Origin: Microbacteriaceae bacterium 3FA27C10
GTDB lineage: Bacteria; Actinomycetota; Actinomycetes; Actinomycetales; Microbacteriaceae
Direction: 5' to 3'
DNA length: 64,000 bases
NCBI GenBank assembly: GCA_005502775.1
Contig: SCNI01000001.1
Location: forward strand, 124,001 to 188,000
The notes beneath the pieces were generated by a model. The model was given only the letters and a program-made list of their open reading frames with translations. It did no database searches and was not told where the DNA came from. Both the position numbers and the translations under genes were made by a program. How positions within the stretch are numbered: position 1 is the stretch's first letter; every line of letters begins with the position of its first letter. This document shows positions 20,175-28,588 of the stretch, piece by piece.

Positions 20175-21950
20175 TCAATACGTTGTGGGGAGGTCGGGCG
20201 CCGGCTCGGTGGAGGGCAGTACCCGGTTCTCCTTCAGAACCTGCGACATGATCTTCTGGAAGACCGGAGCCGCGGCCAGTCCGTTCTCAATGGTAACGGG
20301 CTTGGCGATGGTCACCGAAACGACGTACTGCGGGTTGTCCGCCGGAGCCAGTCCGGCCAGCGAGGTGATGTAGCTCGAGCCGTACTGGCCGTTGCCGTCG
20401 CTCATCTGCGCCGTTCCGGTCTTCGCGGCCACCCGGTAGCCCGGGATCTGCAGGTCGGCCGAGGCGTAGCCACCGGTCGCCACCGTCTCCATCATGTGCA
20501 CGGTGTCGCTCGCGGCCTGCGCCGAGACGACCTGCGAACCGGTGGTGTCGGGAACGTTCGTCATGGTGCCGTCGGCCTGCTTGCATCCGGCCACCAGCTG
20601 CACCGGAAGCCGCACGCCGCCGTTGCCGAGGGCCTGGTAGACGCTCGCCATCTGCACGGCGGTGGTCGAGATGCCCTGACCGAAGGTGGTGGTGAGGTTG
20701 GTCTGGTCGTCCCACTGGTCCCAAGGGGCGAGGATGCCGCCGGACTCAGCCGGGAAACCCACCTCGGTCGGGCTCGTCACGTGGAACTTCTGCATGTAGT
20801 CGTAGCGCTGCTGGGGGCTGAGCAGTTCGCCGAGCATCGCGGTGCCCGTGTTGGAGGACTGCTGGATGACACCCGCGAAGGTGAGTCTCAGCGGGTCGAC
20901 GTGGAACTCGCTGTCCTTCGTCGAGGCACCGTTGGCGTCGGTGTAGACGTAGGGAGCCTCCACCTGGGTGCCCACGTTCGCGAGGCCGGCGTCGAGCACC
21001 GAGGCGGCGGTCAGCGCCTTGAAGGTCGAGCCCGGCTCGAACGGGGCCTGGAAGGCGATGGAGCCCCAGTCGCTCGACGGCGAGGCGTTGATGTTGTTCG
21101 GGTCGACGCTCGGGTAGTCGGCCACGGCGAGGAGCTTGCCGGTCTTGACCTCCTGCACCACAACGGTGCCCCAGGCGGCGCCCACCTCCTTCACCCGCGC
21201 GGCGAGTGTCTGCTGCGCGAACCAGTTGAGATCGCTGTCGATCGTGAGCACCGCGGTCCCGCCCGGCTTCGCGGGGGTCGTGGTGACCGTGCTGCCCGGG
21301 ATGGCGACGCCGTCGGCGCCGCGCTCGTAGGTCTCGAGGCCGTTGCTGCCGGTGAGGCACTGGTTGTCCATCGACTCCACGCCGTACTGGCCGGTGCCGT
21401 CGCTCCCGACGAAGCCCACCAGGTTGCCGGCCACGGCGCCGTTCGGGTAGGTGCGCTGCGGGTTCGACTCGAAGTAGAGCCACGGGATCTGCAGGTCGCG
21501 GATGCCGCGGAACACGTCGACGTCGACCCCTTGCACCACGTAGGCGAAGTTCGAGGAGGGGTCTGCCGTCAGAAGGCCGTAGACCTGGTCGGCGGTCTGG
21601 CCGGTGATCGCGGCGATCTCGGCGGCCGCCTGGGTGGGCGTGATCGTGACCTCGGCGCCCGAGGCGTCGGTGCGCGTGAAATCGGTGACCGACTTCGGCG
21701 AGGCCGTCACGTCGTAGCGCAGCACGGTGCTCGCGAGAACCGTGCCCTTGTCGTCGACGATGTCGCCGCGCAGGCCGTAGGTGGTGGTGGAGGCCGAGAG
21801 CTGGCTGTACGAGGCGGCGTTCAGTTCGCCGGCCTGCACCACCTGGATGCTCACGAGCCGCACGATGAAGACGGCCACGACCGCCACGACGGCCACGACC
21901 GCGAAGACGGATCGGCGCTTGGTGCTGCGGTTCACTGCTGCGGTCGTCAC
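20175..21950 (-). CDS. ftsI: Septal transpeptidase FtsI (class B penicillin-binding protein)
   Basis: 591 aa membrane-anchored D,D-transpeptidase that cross-links septal peptidoglycan with FtsW. A short cytoplasmic tail and transmembrane helix (about 14-36) precede a PBP dimerisation domain starting at GLRGDIVDDKG. The transpeptidase domain has active-site STFK (Ser308-Lys311), SSN (365-367) and KTG (510-512). No PASTA domain at the C-terminus. GTG 21950 has a GGAGG site 7 bases upstream. Confidence 0.95.
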   Translation of the reverse strand: MTTAAVNRSTKRRSVFAVVAVVAVVAVFIVRLVSIQVVQAGELNAASYSQLSASTTTYGLRGDIVDDKGTVLASTVLRYDVTASPKSVTDFTRTDASGAEVTITPTQAAAEIAAITGQTADQVYGLLTADPSSNFAYVVQGVDVDVFRGIRDLQIPWLYFESNPQRTYPNGAVAGNLVGFVGSDGTGQYGVESMDNQCLTGSNGLETYERGADGVAIPGSTVTTTPAKPGGTAVLTIDSDLNWFAQQTLAARVKEVGAAWGTVVVQEVKTGKLLAVADYPSVDPNNINASPSSDWGSIAFQAPFEPGSTFKALTAASVLDAGLANVGTQVEAPYVYTDANGASTKDSEFHVDPLRLTFAGVIQQSSNTGTAMLGELLSPQQRYDYMQKFHVTSPTEVGFPAESGGILAPWDQWDDQTNLTTTFGQGISTTAVQMASVYQALGNGGVRLPVQLVAGCKQADGTMTNVPDTTGSQVVSAQAASDTVHMMETVATGGYASADLQIPGYRVAAKTGTAQMSDGNGQYGSSYITSLAGLAPADNPQYVVSVTIAKPVTIENGLAAAPVFQKIMSQVLKENRVLPSTEPAPDLPTTY

Positions 21951-21986
21951 TGCGGCGCCTCCGGGAGGGGGATCATGCGGAGGGTG

Positions 21987-22604
21987 TCACCGCGTGGTCG
22001 GAGAAGGAAGCGCACCCTGCCACGGTACGTCGGGCTGGGCCGCTGCTGCGGGAGGCGCGCTCGGAGCGGCGGCCGCGGGCTGCGCAGCGGTGCCGGCGGC
22101 GGACGCGGATGCGGATGCGGCGGCGGGCGGGCTGAGCAAGGAGTTCGGGATGAGGGCCTGGCCGCCGGTCACCGACGGAGTGCCGGCCGCAGCCGCGACC
22201 GGGGTGCCGAGCACGGCGCCGTCGGAGAGCCGGAGGTACACGGGAGCACTGTTCGCCACCATCCCCAGCGATTCCGCGGCCGCGGCGAGGTTCTGCGGCG
22301 ACGAGAGCTTGTCGGCCTGCTCGGTGAGCGTCTGGTTGGTGCGGTCGAGCTCCTTCTGCTGCGTCTGCAGCGAGGAGATCTCGTAGGCGCCGTCGGAGAG
22401 CCCGATGCTGATCATCAGCTGGGTCACGACGATCGCGAGCACTCCGGCCACCACCACGGCGGCGTAGGCGATCTTCGGCCGCGCGCGACGCTGGGTGCGG
22501 GTCGGCACGATCTCGATGCGCGGCGCGACCGGAGGCAGCTCGTGCTCGGGGGTCGCGATGCTCGTGCGGGGGCGGGCCATGAAGGCGCCGGCGGCGTTCG
22601 TCAC
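21987..22604 (-). CDS. ftsL: FtsL/FtsB-like septum protein with Ala/Pro-rich tail
   Basis: 205 aa, no enzymatic motif. Basic cytoplasmic N-terminus (1-44), one transmembrane helix (about 45-66), then a short coiled coil (about 73-103) and the AAAAESLGMVANSAPVYLRL segment typical of DivIC/FtsL-type proteins. The last 80 residues are Ala/Pro/Ser low complexity outside the membrane, longer than in most FtsL. Its position between rsmH and ftsI supports the assignment. The GTG overlaps the rsmH stop in GTGA. The symbol rests largely on position and topology. Confidence 0.8.
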   Translation of the reverse strand: MTNAAGAFMARPRTSIATPEHELPPVAPRIEIVPTRTQRRARPKIAYAAVVVAGVLAIVVTQLMISIGLSDGAYEISSLQTQQKELDRTNQTLTEQADKLSSPQNLAAAAESLGMVANSAPVYLRLSDGAVLGTPVAAAAGTPSVTGGQALIPNSLLSPPAAASASASAAGTAAQPAAAAPSAPPAAAAQPDVPWQGALPSPTTR

Positions 22605-23602
22605 GCGATGCTCCTGATCTTTTCGGCGGCCCGCATCTTCACGGGGATGGAACGGGGGTTGCGGTTACGCTCGGCCTCGTCGGCCAGCTCGGCTCCGCGC
22701 ACGAGCAGCTTCAACTCGGGGCGGTGCTCGGGCAGTTCGACGGGCAGGCCGGCCGGCGCCGTGGAGACGGCCCGCTTCTGAAGCTCGCGCTTGACGATGC
22801 GGTCCTCCAGCGACTGGAAGGAGAGCACCACGATGCGCCCACCCACCACGAGGTTCTCGATGGCCCGCGGGATGGCCCGTTCGAGCACGGCGAGCTCGGC
22901 GTTCACCTCGATGCGGAGCGCCTGGAACACCCGCTTGGCGGGATGCCCCTGGTGCGAGAACTTCGCGGGGGTGGCCGCCTGGATGACGTCGACGAGCTGA
23001 CCCGAACGCAGGATCGGGCCGGCTTCGCGAGCCGCCACGATCTTGCGGGCGTAGCGGTCGGCGAGCTTCTCCTCGCCGTAGTCGCGGAAGATGCGGCGGA
23101 GATCGGCCTCGGAGTAGTTCGCGATGATCTCGGCGGCGGTGAAGTCCGCCGTGTCGTCCATCCGCATGTCCAGCGGCGCATCCTTCGAGTACGAGAAGCC
23201 CCGCTCGACCTGGTCGAGCTGCATCGACGAGACGCCGAGATCGAACAGGATGCCGTCGGCCCCGTCGATGCCGAGGCCTTCGAGCGCGTCACCGATCTCG
23301 TCGTACACGCAGTGCACCAGGTCGATGCGGTCGGAGAAGCGCTCCAGTCGCTCACCGGCGAGCCGGAGGGCGTTGGGGTCGCGATCGAGCCCCACGAGGT
23401 GGAGCTGGGGGAAGGCCAGGAGAAAGGCCTCGGAGTGGCCGCCGAGCCCGAGGGTGCAGTCCACGAGCACGGCGCCGGGCTTGCCGACCGCGGGGCCGAG
23501 CAGCTCGATGGTTCGTTCGAGGAGCACCGAGGTGTGGATCTCGGAGTAGTCGATGCCGGTGGCGGCGTCGTGGTGAGGTTCGTTGATGTCGGTCATCGGC
23601 AT
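22601..23602 (-). CDS. rsmH: 16S rRNA (cytosine1402-N4)-methyltransferase RsmH
   Basis: 333 aa SAM-dependent enzyme (formerly MraW). SAM-binding DCTLGLGGHSEAFL, GLDRDPNAL, the DLGVSSMQLD and GFSYSKDAPLDMRMD motifs, and VFQALRIEVN-ELAVLERAI and SFQSLEDRIVK in the C-terminal half. ATG 23602 (MPMTDINEP) is preferred over a longer reading because AGGA sits 6 bases upstream; ATG 23596 is the alternative. Second gene after mraZ; a 131-base gap with a 33-bp tandem repeat separates them. Confidence 0.94.
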   Translation of the reverse strand: MPMTDINEPHHDAATGIDYSEIHTSVLLERTIELLGPAVGKPGAVLVDCTLGLGGHSEAFLLAFPQLHLVGLDRDPNALRLAGERLERFSDRIDLVHCVYDEIGDALEGLGIDGADGILFDLGVSSMQLDQVERGFSYSKDAPLDMRMDDTADFTAAEIIANYSEADLRRIFRDYGEEKLADRYARKIVAAREAGPILRSGQLVDVIQAATPAKFSHQGHPAKRVFQALRIEVNAELAVLERAIPRAIENLVVGGRIVVLSFQSLEDRIVKRELQKRAVSTAPAGLPVELPEHRPELKLLVRGAELADEAERNRNPRSIPVKMRAAEKIRSIA

Positions 23603-23641
23603 CCGGATTCCTGCTTCGCAATCGCTGATCCCCATCCATTC

Positions 23642-23707
23642 CGACCTGACATCGGGGAAGAGTGTCAGGGCGAGCGACCTGGCGCCGGGGAAGTGCGTCA
23701 GGGCGAG
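23642..23707 (-). repeat. 33-bp tandem repeat between mraZ and rsmH
   Basis: Two exactly adjoining 33-base units, 23642-23674 and 23675-23707. Read on the plus strand each is CGACCTG-N4-CGGGGAA-N4-GTCAGGGCGAG. All three blocks (7, 7 and 11 bases) are identical between units, while both 4-base spacers differ completely (ACAT/GCGC and GAGT/GTGC). No gene covers it. The 33-base period is close to three helical turns, so a protein reading the blocks would lie on one face; RNA-level function in the mraZ-rsmH transcript is the alternative. Confidence 0.75.
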
Positions 23708-23733
23708 AACGGCTGGGAGTCAGCGACGACGAG

Positions 23734-24165
23734 TCAGAACAGGCCCGGGATCACCTCCTCATCGGTGGAGGAGAAGGCGGCTTCCTGAGCTTCGAGGTAC
23801 GTGTTCCAGGCCTCGGCGTCCCAGATCTCGGCACGGCTCCCGGCGCCGATCACGACGAGGTCGCGGTCGAGCTTGGCGTAGGCGCGAAGCGGAGCGGGCA
23901 CCGTGACCCGGTGCTGCTTGTCGGGGGTCTCGGCGCTGGCGCCGGAGAGGAAGACACGTAGGTAGTCGCGGGCCTGCTTGCTGGTGACCGGCGCCTGACG
24001 GATCTTCTCGTGCAGCTCCTCGAACTCGCGGTTCGAGAACACGTAGATGCAGTTCTCCTGGCCGCGGGTCATGACGACTCCCCCGGCCAGTTCGTCGCGG
24101 AACTTCGCGGGGAGGATGATGCGCCCTTTTTCGTCGAGCTTGGGAGCGTACGTGCCAAGGAACAC
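23734..24165 (-). CDS. mraZ: Transcriptional regulator MraZ
   Basis: 143 aa, two SpoVT/AbrB-like halves (about 5-50 and 77-120; [18 protein letters not shown] and [18 protein letters not shown]) that form a ring-shaped oligomer. MraZ represses or tunes its own dcw operon by binding repeated short boxes upstream. GTG 24165 follows a GGGGAGG site. First gene of the dcw cluster; three decamer boxes lie 35 bases upstream. Confidence 0.95.
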   Translation of the reverse strand: MFLGTYAPKLDEKGRIILPAKFRDELAGGVVMTRGQENCIYVFSNREFEELHEKIRQAPVTSKQARDYLRVFLSGASAETPDKQHRVTVPAPLRAYAKLDRDLVVIGAGSRAEIWDAEAWNTYLEAQEAAFSSTDEEVIPGLF

Positions 24166-24200
24166 TTACCTCCCCTTACTCTTCCGGCCAGAATTGTGGG

Positions 24201-24230
24201 CTGCCTCCACTTTACTCCACTTCCCACCAC
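24201..24230 (-). promoter_or_regulatory. MraZ operator: three 10-base direct repeats
   Basis: On the minus strand, reading toward mraZ, three consecutive decamers GTGGTGGGAA, GTGGAGTAAA, GTGGAGGCAG share GTGGWG with exact 10-base spacing. Repeated boxes at helical-turn spacing immediately before mraZ are the known arrangement of MraZ autoregulatory sites. Position, 36-65 bases upstream of the GTG, fits control of the operon promoter. Confidence 0.75.
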
Positions 24231-24269
24231 CAATCAACGACATTCGGCATCGATTGTGCTTCCTGAACC

Positions 24270-24304
24270 AAAAAGCCCCCGAAATCACAAGGATTTCAGG
24301 GGTG
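24270..24304 (-). terminator. Hairpin terminator, minus-strand polarity
   Basis: Minus-strand hairpin with arms CCCCTGAAATC / GATTTCGGGGG (one mismatch) followed by GCTTTTTGG, a good intrinsic terminator shape. It lies downstream of the DUF3040 gene and before the mraZ promoter, insulating the dcw cluster. It is the second of two tandem hairpins here. Confidence 0.6.
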
Positions 24305-24321
24305 GAGGGAAATGGAGGGAA
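24302..24321 (+). promoter_or_regulatory. Second pair of MraZ-like decamers in opposite orientation
   Basis: Plus-strand decamers GTGGAGGGAA and ATGGAGGGAA, followed by AGTG, resemble the mraZ boxes but point the other way, about 80 bases further upstream. They partly overlap the base of the terminator hairpin. They may be extra MraZ sites enabling looping, or chance purine-rich sequence. Confidence 0.4.
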
Positions 24322-24359
24322 AGTGCCTCACCGGGGAGGGGAAAAGGATGCCGCGGGCA

Positions 24360-24392
24360 CAAAAAAAGACCGGCCCGAGGCCGGTCTCTTCT
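24360..24392. terminator. Bidirectional terminator downstream of the DUF3040 gene
   Basis: Perfect stem GACCGGCC / GGCCGGTC around a CGA loop, with AAAAAAA on the left side and TCTTCTT on the right. On the minus strand it ends in a run of seven T, a strong Rho-independent terminator for the DUF3040 gene. Confidence 0.8.
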
Positions 24393-24416
24393 TACAGGGG
24401 ATTCACTCCCCTGAAC

Positions 24417-24824
24417 TCACTCGTCGCGATCGTCGTCGCGACGCTCCCACCGGTCGTTCAACCGGTCCATGAAGCCCGACTTCGAGGCACCTTTGGCGGA
24501 GTGGGGCGCAGTGCCCGAGTGGGAGGAAGTGGAGTCCGACGCGGGCATGGCGCCCAGTCGGGAACGCTTCGAGCGGCGCAGCGCCAGCAGCACTCCGCCG
24601 AACATCGCGACGAAGCCGAGGAGGCCCACCACCGGCTGGTGGAAGACGACACCGGCGATGACCACGCCCAGGCCCAGGATTCCGACCAGGATTCCCAGCA
24701 CGAGGGCGCCGTAGTTCAATCGGCCTCGGCCACCGCCGACTGCCGAGACGAAATCGGCATCGTTGTGGTAGAGACTGCGCTCCATCTCATCGAGGAGTCT
24801 TTGTTCTTGCTCCGAAAGCGGCAT
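24417..24824 (-). CDS. DUF3040 membrane protein
   Basis: 135 aa. The N-terminus MPLSEQEQRLLDEMERSLYH is the DUF3040 signature. Two transmembrane helices (about 38-61 and 64-85) are followed by a hydrophilic C-terminal tail ending in a highly charged RWERRDDDRDE. Function unknown. The family sits next to mraZ in many actinobacteria (Rv2169c in M. tuberculosis), which hints at a role in envelope growth. It is followed by the terminator at 24360-24392. Confidence 0.85.
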   Translation of the reverse strand: MPLSEQEQRLLDEMERSLYHNDADFVSAVGGGRGRLNYGALVLGILVGILGLGVVIAGVVFHQPVVGLLGFVAMFGGVLLALRRSKRSRLGAMPASDSTSSHSGTAPHSAKGASKSGFMDRLNDRWERRDDDRDE

Positions 24825-24904
24825 CCTATTTTCACCTCAGGCTCGGGACCGACGCGTGATAGTGCTGATTGTAGTGCGCGGGGTCTGACTAGGCTAGGCG
24901 GGTG

Positions 24905-26011
24905 ATGGAAAGCCCACGCCTCGTCAAGCTCGTCGACGCACGAATCAGCGAATTTCTCCAATCGCGTGACATCATTCTGAGCCGCGTCGCCCCTGAACTC
25001 GCTCCGTTCGCCCGCTACTCAAGGGATCTTCTCAGCGGCGGCAAGAGGTTCCGTGCCCAGTTCTGCTACTGGGGCTGGCGGGCGGTCTCCCCGGCGAACA
25101 CCGCCACGGCGGTGCCCTCCGAGCGCGAGCTCGATTCGCTCGTCGATCTCTGCGCCGGCCTCGAGCTCTTCCACGCCGCCGCGCTCGTGCACGACGACAT
25201 CATCGACAACTCCGACACCCGCCGGGGCATGCCGGCCGTGCACCGCCGCTTCGAGTCCCTGCACGCCGAGCAGGGCTGGCGCGGTGACGGCCGCAGCTTC
25301 GGCGAGGGCAGCGCCATCCTGCTCGGCGACCTGCTGCTCGCGTGGAGCGACGAGGTGGTCTCCCGTGCCGTGCTCGGCGCCCCCACGCCGGAGACCTTCG
25401 TGGCGACCCGCGAGGCCGTCGACCTCATGCGCACCGAGGTCACCCTCGGCCAGTACCTCGACCTGCTCGAGGAGCGCGCCTGGGCGACCACCGAGGCGGA
25501 GCGCTCGCTCGAGCGCGCCGAGCGCGTCATCGTCTACAAGTCGGCGAAGTACAGCGTGGAGGCGCCGCTCGTGATCGGGGCGTCGCTGCGGGGCGCATCC
25601 GTGGCCCAGCTCGACAGCCTCCGCCGCTTCGGCCTTCCCCTCGGCATCGCCTTCCAGTTGCGCGACGACCTGCTCGGGGTGTTCGGAGACGCCGCACGCA
25701 CCGGCAAGCCGAGCGGCGACGACCTGCGCGAGGGCAAGCGCACCGTGCTCGTCTCGATCACCCGGTCACGGCTCGACGCTTCGTCCCGTCGCCTCTTCGA
25801 CGAGCTGCTCGGCGACCCCGACCTCGACGAGAGCCAGATCCGGATGCTGCAGCAGACCATGCGCGAGACCGGCGCAGTGCTCGAGGTGGAGACGATGATC
25901 GCCGACCGCCTGCGCACCGCTCTGAGCGAACTCGACCGCGCCCCGATCGGCGACTCGGCGCGCGCGGAGCTCGCCAGCCTCGCCCGCGCCATCACGCAGC
26001 GCGAGAGCTGA
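24905..26011 (+). CDS. Polyprenyl diphosphate synthase
   Basis: About 368 aa soluble all-alpha isoprenyl synthase condensing isopentenyl diphosphate with an allylic primer. First aspartate-rich motif LVHDDIID near residue 96-103, second FQLRDDLLGVFGD near 255. GGKRFRAQFC at about 40 binds the pyrophosphate. Product length (geranylgeranyl or longer, for quinones or carotenoids) is not predictable. GTG 24902 or ATG 24905 start; no ribosome site, and TAGGCT lies about 10 bases before, so a leaderless mRNA is possible. Equivalent in position to Rv2173. Confidence 0.9.
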   Translation: MESPRLVKLVDARISEFLQSRDIILSRVAPELAPFARYSRDLLSGGKRFRAQFCYWGWRAVSPANTATAVPSERELDSLVDLCAGLELFHAAALVHDDIIDNSDTRRGMPAVHRRFESLHAEQGWRGDGRSFGEGSAILLGDLLLAWSDEVVSRAVLGAPTPETFVATREAVDLMRTEVTLGQYLDLLEERAWATTEAERSLERAERVIVYKSAKYSVEAPLVIGASLRGASVAQLDSLRRFGLPLGIAFQLRDDLLGVFGDAARTGKPSGDDLREGKRTVLVSITRSRLDASSRRLFDELLGDPDLDESQIRMLQQTMRETGAVLEVETMIADRLRTALSELDRAPIGDSARAELASLARAITQRES

Positions 26012-26018
26012 ACCGCTC

Positions 26019-26360
26019 CTAGAAGGCGAGCGCCTGCGCCACCCGGCGCACCTCGGCCTTACGGCCGGCCCGGAGCGCCTCGATCGGAGCCACGTCGAGC
26101 AGGTCGTTCTGCTCGAGCAGCCACTCCATGATCTCGTCGTCGCTGAAGCCGTTGTCGGCCAGCACGATGATGGTTCCCCGGAGCTCGGTGAGCGGCTCGC
26201 CGTCTTTGACGAAGCTCGCAGGAACGGAGAGCACGCCCTCGCGGCGCACCGCGATCAGAGCGCGGTCCTCGATGAGCCTGCGAACCCTGCTCGGCGTCGA
26301 GTCGAGCAGTTCGACGAGGTCGGGAACGGTCAGCCACGAGGTGGCAGGCAGATCAGTCAC
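26019..26360 (-). CDS. Rv2175c-type winged-helix DNA-binding protein
   Basis: 113 aa. The N-terminal half is a helix-turn-helix (WLTVPDLVELLDSTPSRVRRLIEDRAL); the C-terminal half (LRGTIIVLADNGFSDDEIMEWLLEQNDLL) matches the Rv2175c family. In M. tuberculosis Rv2175c binds DNA and is phosphorylated by PknL, encoded next door; here the same kinase lies divergently 143 bases away. GTG 26360 is chosen because the preceding reading (to 26450) has no family similarity. DNA targets are unknown. Confidence 0.82.
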   Translation of the reverse strand: MTDLPATSWLTVPDLVELLDSTPSRVRRLIEDRALIAVRREGVLSVPASFVKDGEPLTELRGTIIVLADNGFSDDEIMEWLLEQNDLLDVAPIEALRAGRKAEVRRVAQALAF

Positions 26361-26503
26361 GAGTACAGATTGCCACGGCACCCCCGGTACGGAGCAATCC
26401 GGCGTCACGAATTGATAAAGAAACCACAAAAGATGCCCGGCGGAGCACAACCACTCGGTGTCTATACGGCCAAGTGGATACCGGCCTCTCTAAACTCGGA
26501 AGC

Positions 26504-28528
26504 GTGACCAGTGCCCCACCCGACCCCATGATCGGACGTCTCATCGACGGCCGGTACCAGGTGCGTTCGCGCATCGCCCGGGGCGGGATGGCGACGGTCT
26601 ACCTCGCGACCGACCTCCGGCTCGAGCGCCAGGTGGCCATCAAGATCATGCACGGCCACCTCGCCGACGACGCCGTGTTCAAGGAGCGCTTCGTTCAGGA
26701 GGCCCGCTCGGCGGCCCGACTCGCGCATCCGAACGTCGTCAACGTCTTCGACCAGGGGCAGGACAGCGACATGGCCTACCTGGTCATGGAGTACCTGCCG
26801 GGCGTCACGCTGCGAGACCTGCTGAAGGACTACGGAAAGCTCACCACCGAGCAGACGGTCGACGTGATGGACGCCGTGCTCGGCGGACTGTCCGCCGCCC
26901 ACAAGGCCGGCATCGTGCACCGCGACCTCAAACCCGAGAACGTGCTGCTGGCCGACGACGGGCGCATCAAGATCAGCGACTTCGGGCTCGCCCGGGCCGT
27001 GTCGGCCAACACCGCCACCGGGCAGGCGCTGCTCGGCACCATCGCCTACCTCTCCCCCGAGCTCCTCACCCGGGGAACGGCCGATGCCCGAAGCGACATC
27101 TACGCCGCCGGCATCATGATGTACGAGATGCTCGTGGGCGAGCAGCCGTACGTGGGCGACCAGCCCATGGCCATCGCGTTCCAGCACGCGAACGACCAGA
27201 TGCCCACGCCGAGCGACAAGAACCCCGACGTTCCCGAGCCGCTCGACGACCTCGTGCTCTGGGCCACGGCGAAGAACCCCGACGAGCGGCCTACGGATGC
27301 GCGCGCGATGCTCGAGCGCCTGCGCACCGCCGAGGGCGAGATCGTGAGCGCCCGCCCGTCGCAGAACACCACGCAGCGCACCATGGTCTACTCGGCCGAG
27401 ACCTTCGACGCCGACCTCGACCAGGCGCAGACCCAGGTGCTCGAGACCCGGCGCCGCACCGGACCGAACGCGGGCATCGCTGCCGCGACCGGCGCAGCGG
27501 TCGGCGGCTCCGCCGACGCCGCGGCTGCCGCTGCCGCGACCACGGTCTACGGCAGTGCGATCGCGCCCGCCGTGGCACCCGCCGGCGCCCCGGCCACCAC
27601 CGCGAAGCTCGCGCGCAAGGCCTCGAAGCGCCGTCGTCGCGGCTTCTGGATCTTCGCGCTCGTGCTCGTGGTGGCCGTGGCACTGGGCGGCGGCGCCTGG
27701 TACTTCGCGGCCGGTCCCGGCTCGGTCACCACCGTGCCCGACGTCGCCGGACAGCAACCGGATGCGGCCATGAGCACCCTGAGCAGCCTCGGCTTCCAGC
27801 CCACCCAGCAGCCCCAAGCGAGCCTCACCGTCGCCACCGGCACCGTCATCGGCACCGACCCGGCCTCCGGCACAGCGGCGCCGAACAACTCCGGGGTCAC
27901 GGTGCTGGTCTCGAGCGGGCCGCGGTCGATCCCGGTGCCGACGCTCAACGGGCTCAACCAGGCCGACGCCGAGAAAGCCGTCACGAGCGCGGGCTTCACG
28001 CTCGGCACCACGGCGAAGCAGTTCGACAAGGCCACCGCCGGCACGGTCATCTTCTACACCGGGCCCGACGGCAGCGTCAACGGCGCGCAGTACCTCGAGC
28101 AGCAGCCGATCACCCTCACCATCTCCGCGGGCCCCGTGCCCGACGTGACGGGCCAGACCCTCGACGCCGCCATCGCGACGCTCAAGGGCGTCGGCCTGGA
28201 AGGCGTGGAGGGTTCGCACGACTTCAACGAGACGCTGCCGGAGGGCCAGGTCTACCAGGCCGTCGCTCCCGCCGACGTGGTGCGGCCGGGCGACAAGATC
28301 ACCCTCAACATCTCGCGTGGCCCGGCGCCGGTGACGGTGCCGAGCGGCCTCAACGGCATGTCCTGGACCGTGGTGAAGCCCCAGCTCGTCGCCCTCGGTT
28401 TCGACCTGCAGTACAACGCGGTGGCCGATGCCTTCCCCGACACCTTCAAGGTGAGCACCACCGACCCCGGCGGCGGCACCTCCGTGCCCCGCGGCTCGAA
28501 GCTGACGGTCTCGTTCAGCGTCTTCTAG
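26504..28528 (+). CDS. pknL: Membrane Ser/Thr protein kinase with four PASTA domains, PknL-like
   Basis: 674 aa from GTG 26504. Cytoplasmic Hanks-type kinase domain (about 15-275): glycine loop ARGGMATVY, ATP lysine in VAIK (Lys47), catalytic HRDLKPEN (Asp141), DFG (Asp159), SPE in place of APE. A linker rich in Thr and Ala leads to one transmembrane helix (about 381-401) and four extracellular PASTA repeats (VPDVAGQQPD..., VPTLNGLNQA..., VPDVTGQTLD..., VPSGLNGMSW...) that sense muropeptides or lipid II. TAAACT 8 bases before the GTG suggests a leaderless mRNA. Neighbour Rv2175c homologue is the likely substrate. Confidence 0.9.
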   Translation: MTSAPPDPMIGRLIDGRYQVRSRIARGGMATVYLATDLRLERQVAIKIMHGHLADDAVFKERFVQEARSAARLAHPNVVNVFDQGQDSDMAYLVMEYLPGVTLRDLLKDYGKLTTEQTVDVMDAVLGGLSAAHKAGIVHRDLKPENVLLADDGRIKISDFGLARAVSANTATGQALLGTIAYLSPELLTRGTADARSDIYAAGIMMYEMLVGEQPYVGDQPMAIAFQHANDQMPTPSDKNPDVPEPLDDLVLWATAKNPDERPTDARAMLERLRTAEGEIVSARPSQNTTQRTMVYSAETFDADLDQAQTQVLETRRRTGPNAGIAAATGAAVGGSADAAAAAAATTVYGSAIAPAVAPAGAPATTAKLARKASKRRRRGFWIFALVLVVAVALGGGAWYFAAGPGSVTTVPDVAGQQPDAAMSTLSSLGFQPTQQPQASLTVATGTVIGTDPASGTAAPNNSGVTVLVSSGPRSIPVPTLNGLNQADAEKAVTSAGFTLGTTAKQFDKATAGTVIFYTGPDGSVNGAQYLEQQPITLTISAGPVPDVTGQTLDAAIATLKGVGLEGVEGSHDFNETLPEGQVYQAVAPADVVRPGDKITLNISRGPAPVTVPSGLNGMSWTVVKPQLVALGFDLQYNAVADAFPDTFKVSTTDPGGGTSVPRGSKLTVSFSVF

Positions 28529-28534
28529 CTCCGA

Positions 28535-28582
28535 CACGAAGAATGCCCCCGCTTCCCGAAGGAAGGGGGGCATTCTTCGTGG
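28535..28582. terminator. Shared hairpin between pknL and the DAHP synthase gene
   Basis: Arms CACGAAGAATGCCCCC and GGGGGCATTCTTCGTG form a 16-base-pair perfect stem between two converging genes. There is no long T run, but the stem is very stable and symmetrical, fitting a bidirectional terminator. Confidence 0.75.
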
Positions 28583-28588
28583 CAGGAC

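Noticed and set aside
24166-24416. A noncoding RNA gene in the mraZ upstream gap
   Set aside because: Two hairpins and ordered decamers are explained by terminators and MraZ boxes; no separate promoter or conserved RNA fold is evident.
24312-24905. Plus-strand frame starting in the mraZ upstream region
   Set aside because: It runs through two terminator hairpins and antisense to the DUF3040 gene, with no ribosome site and no similarity.
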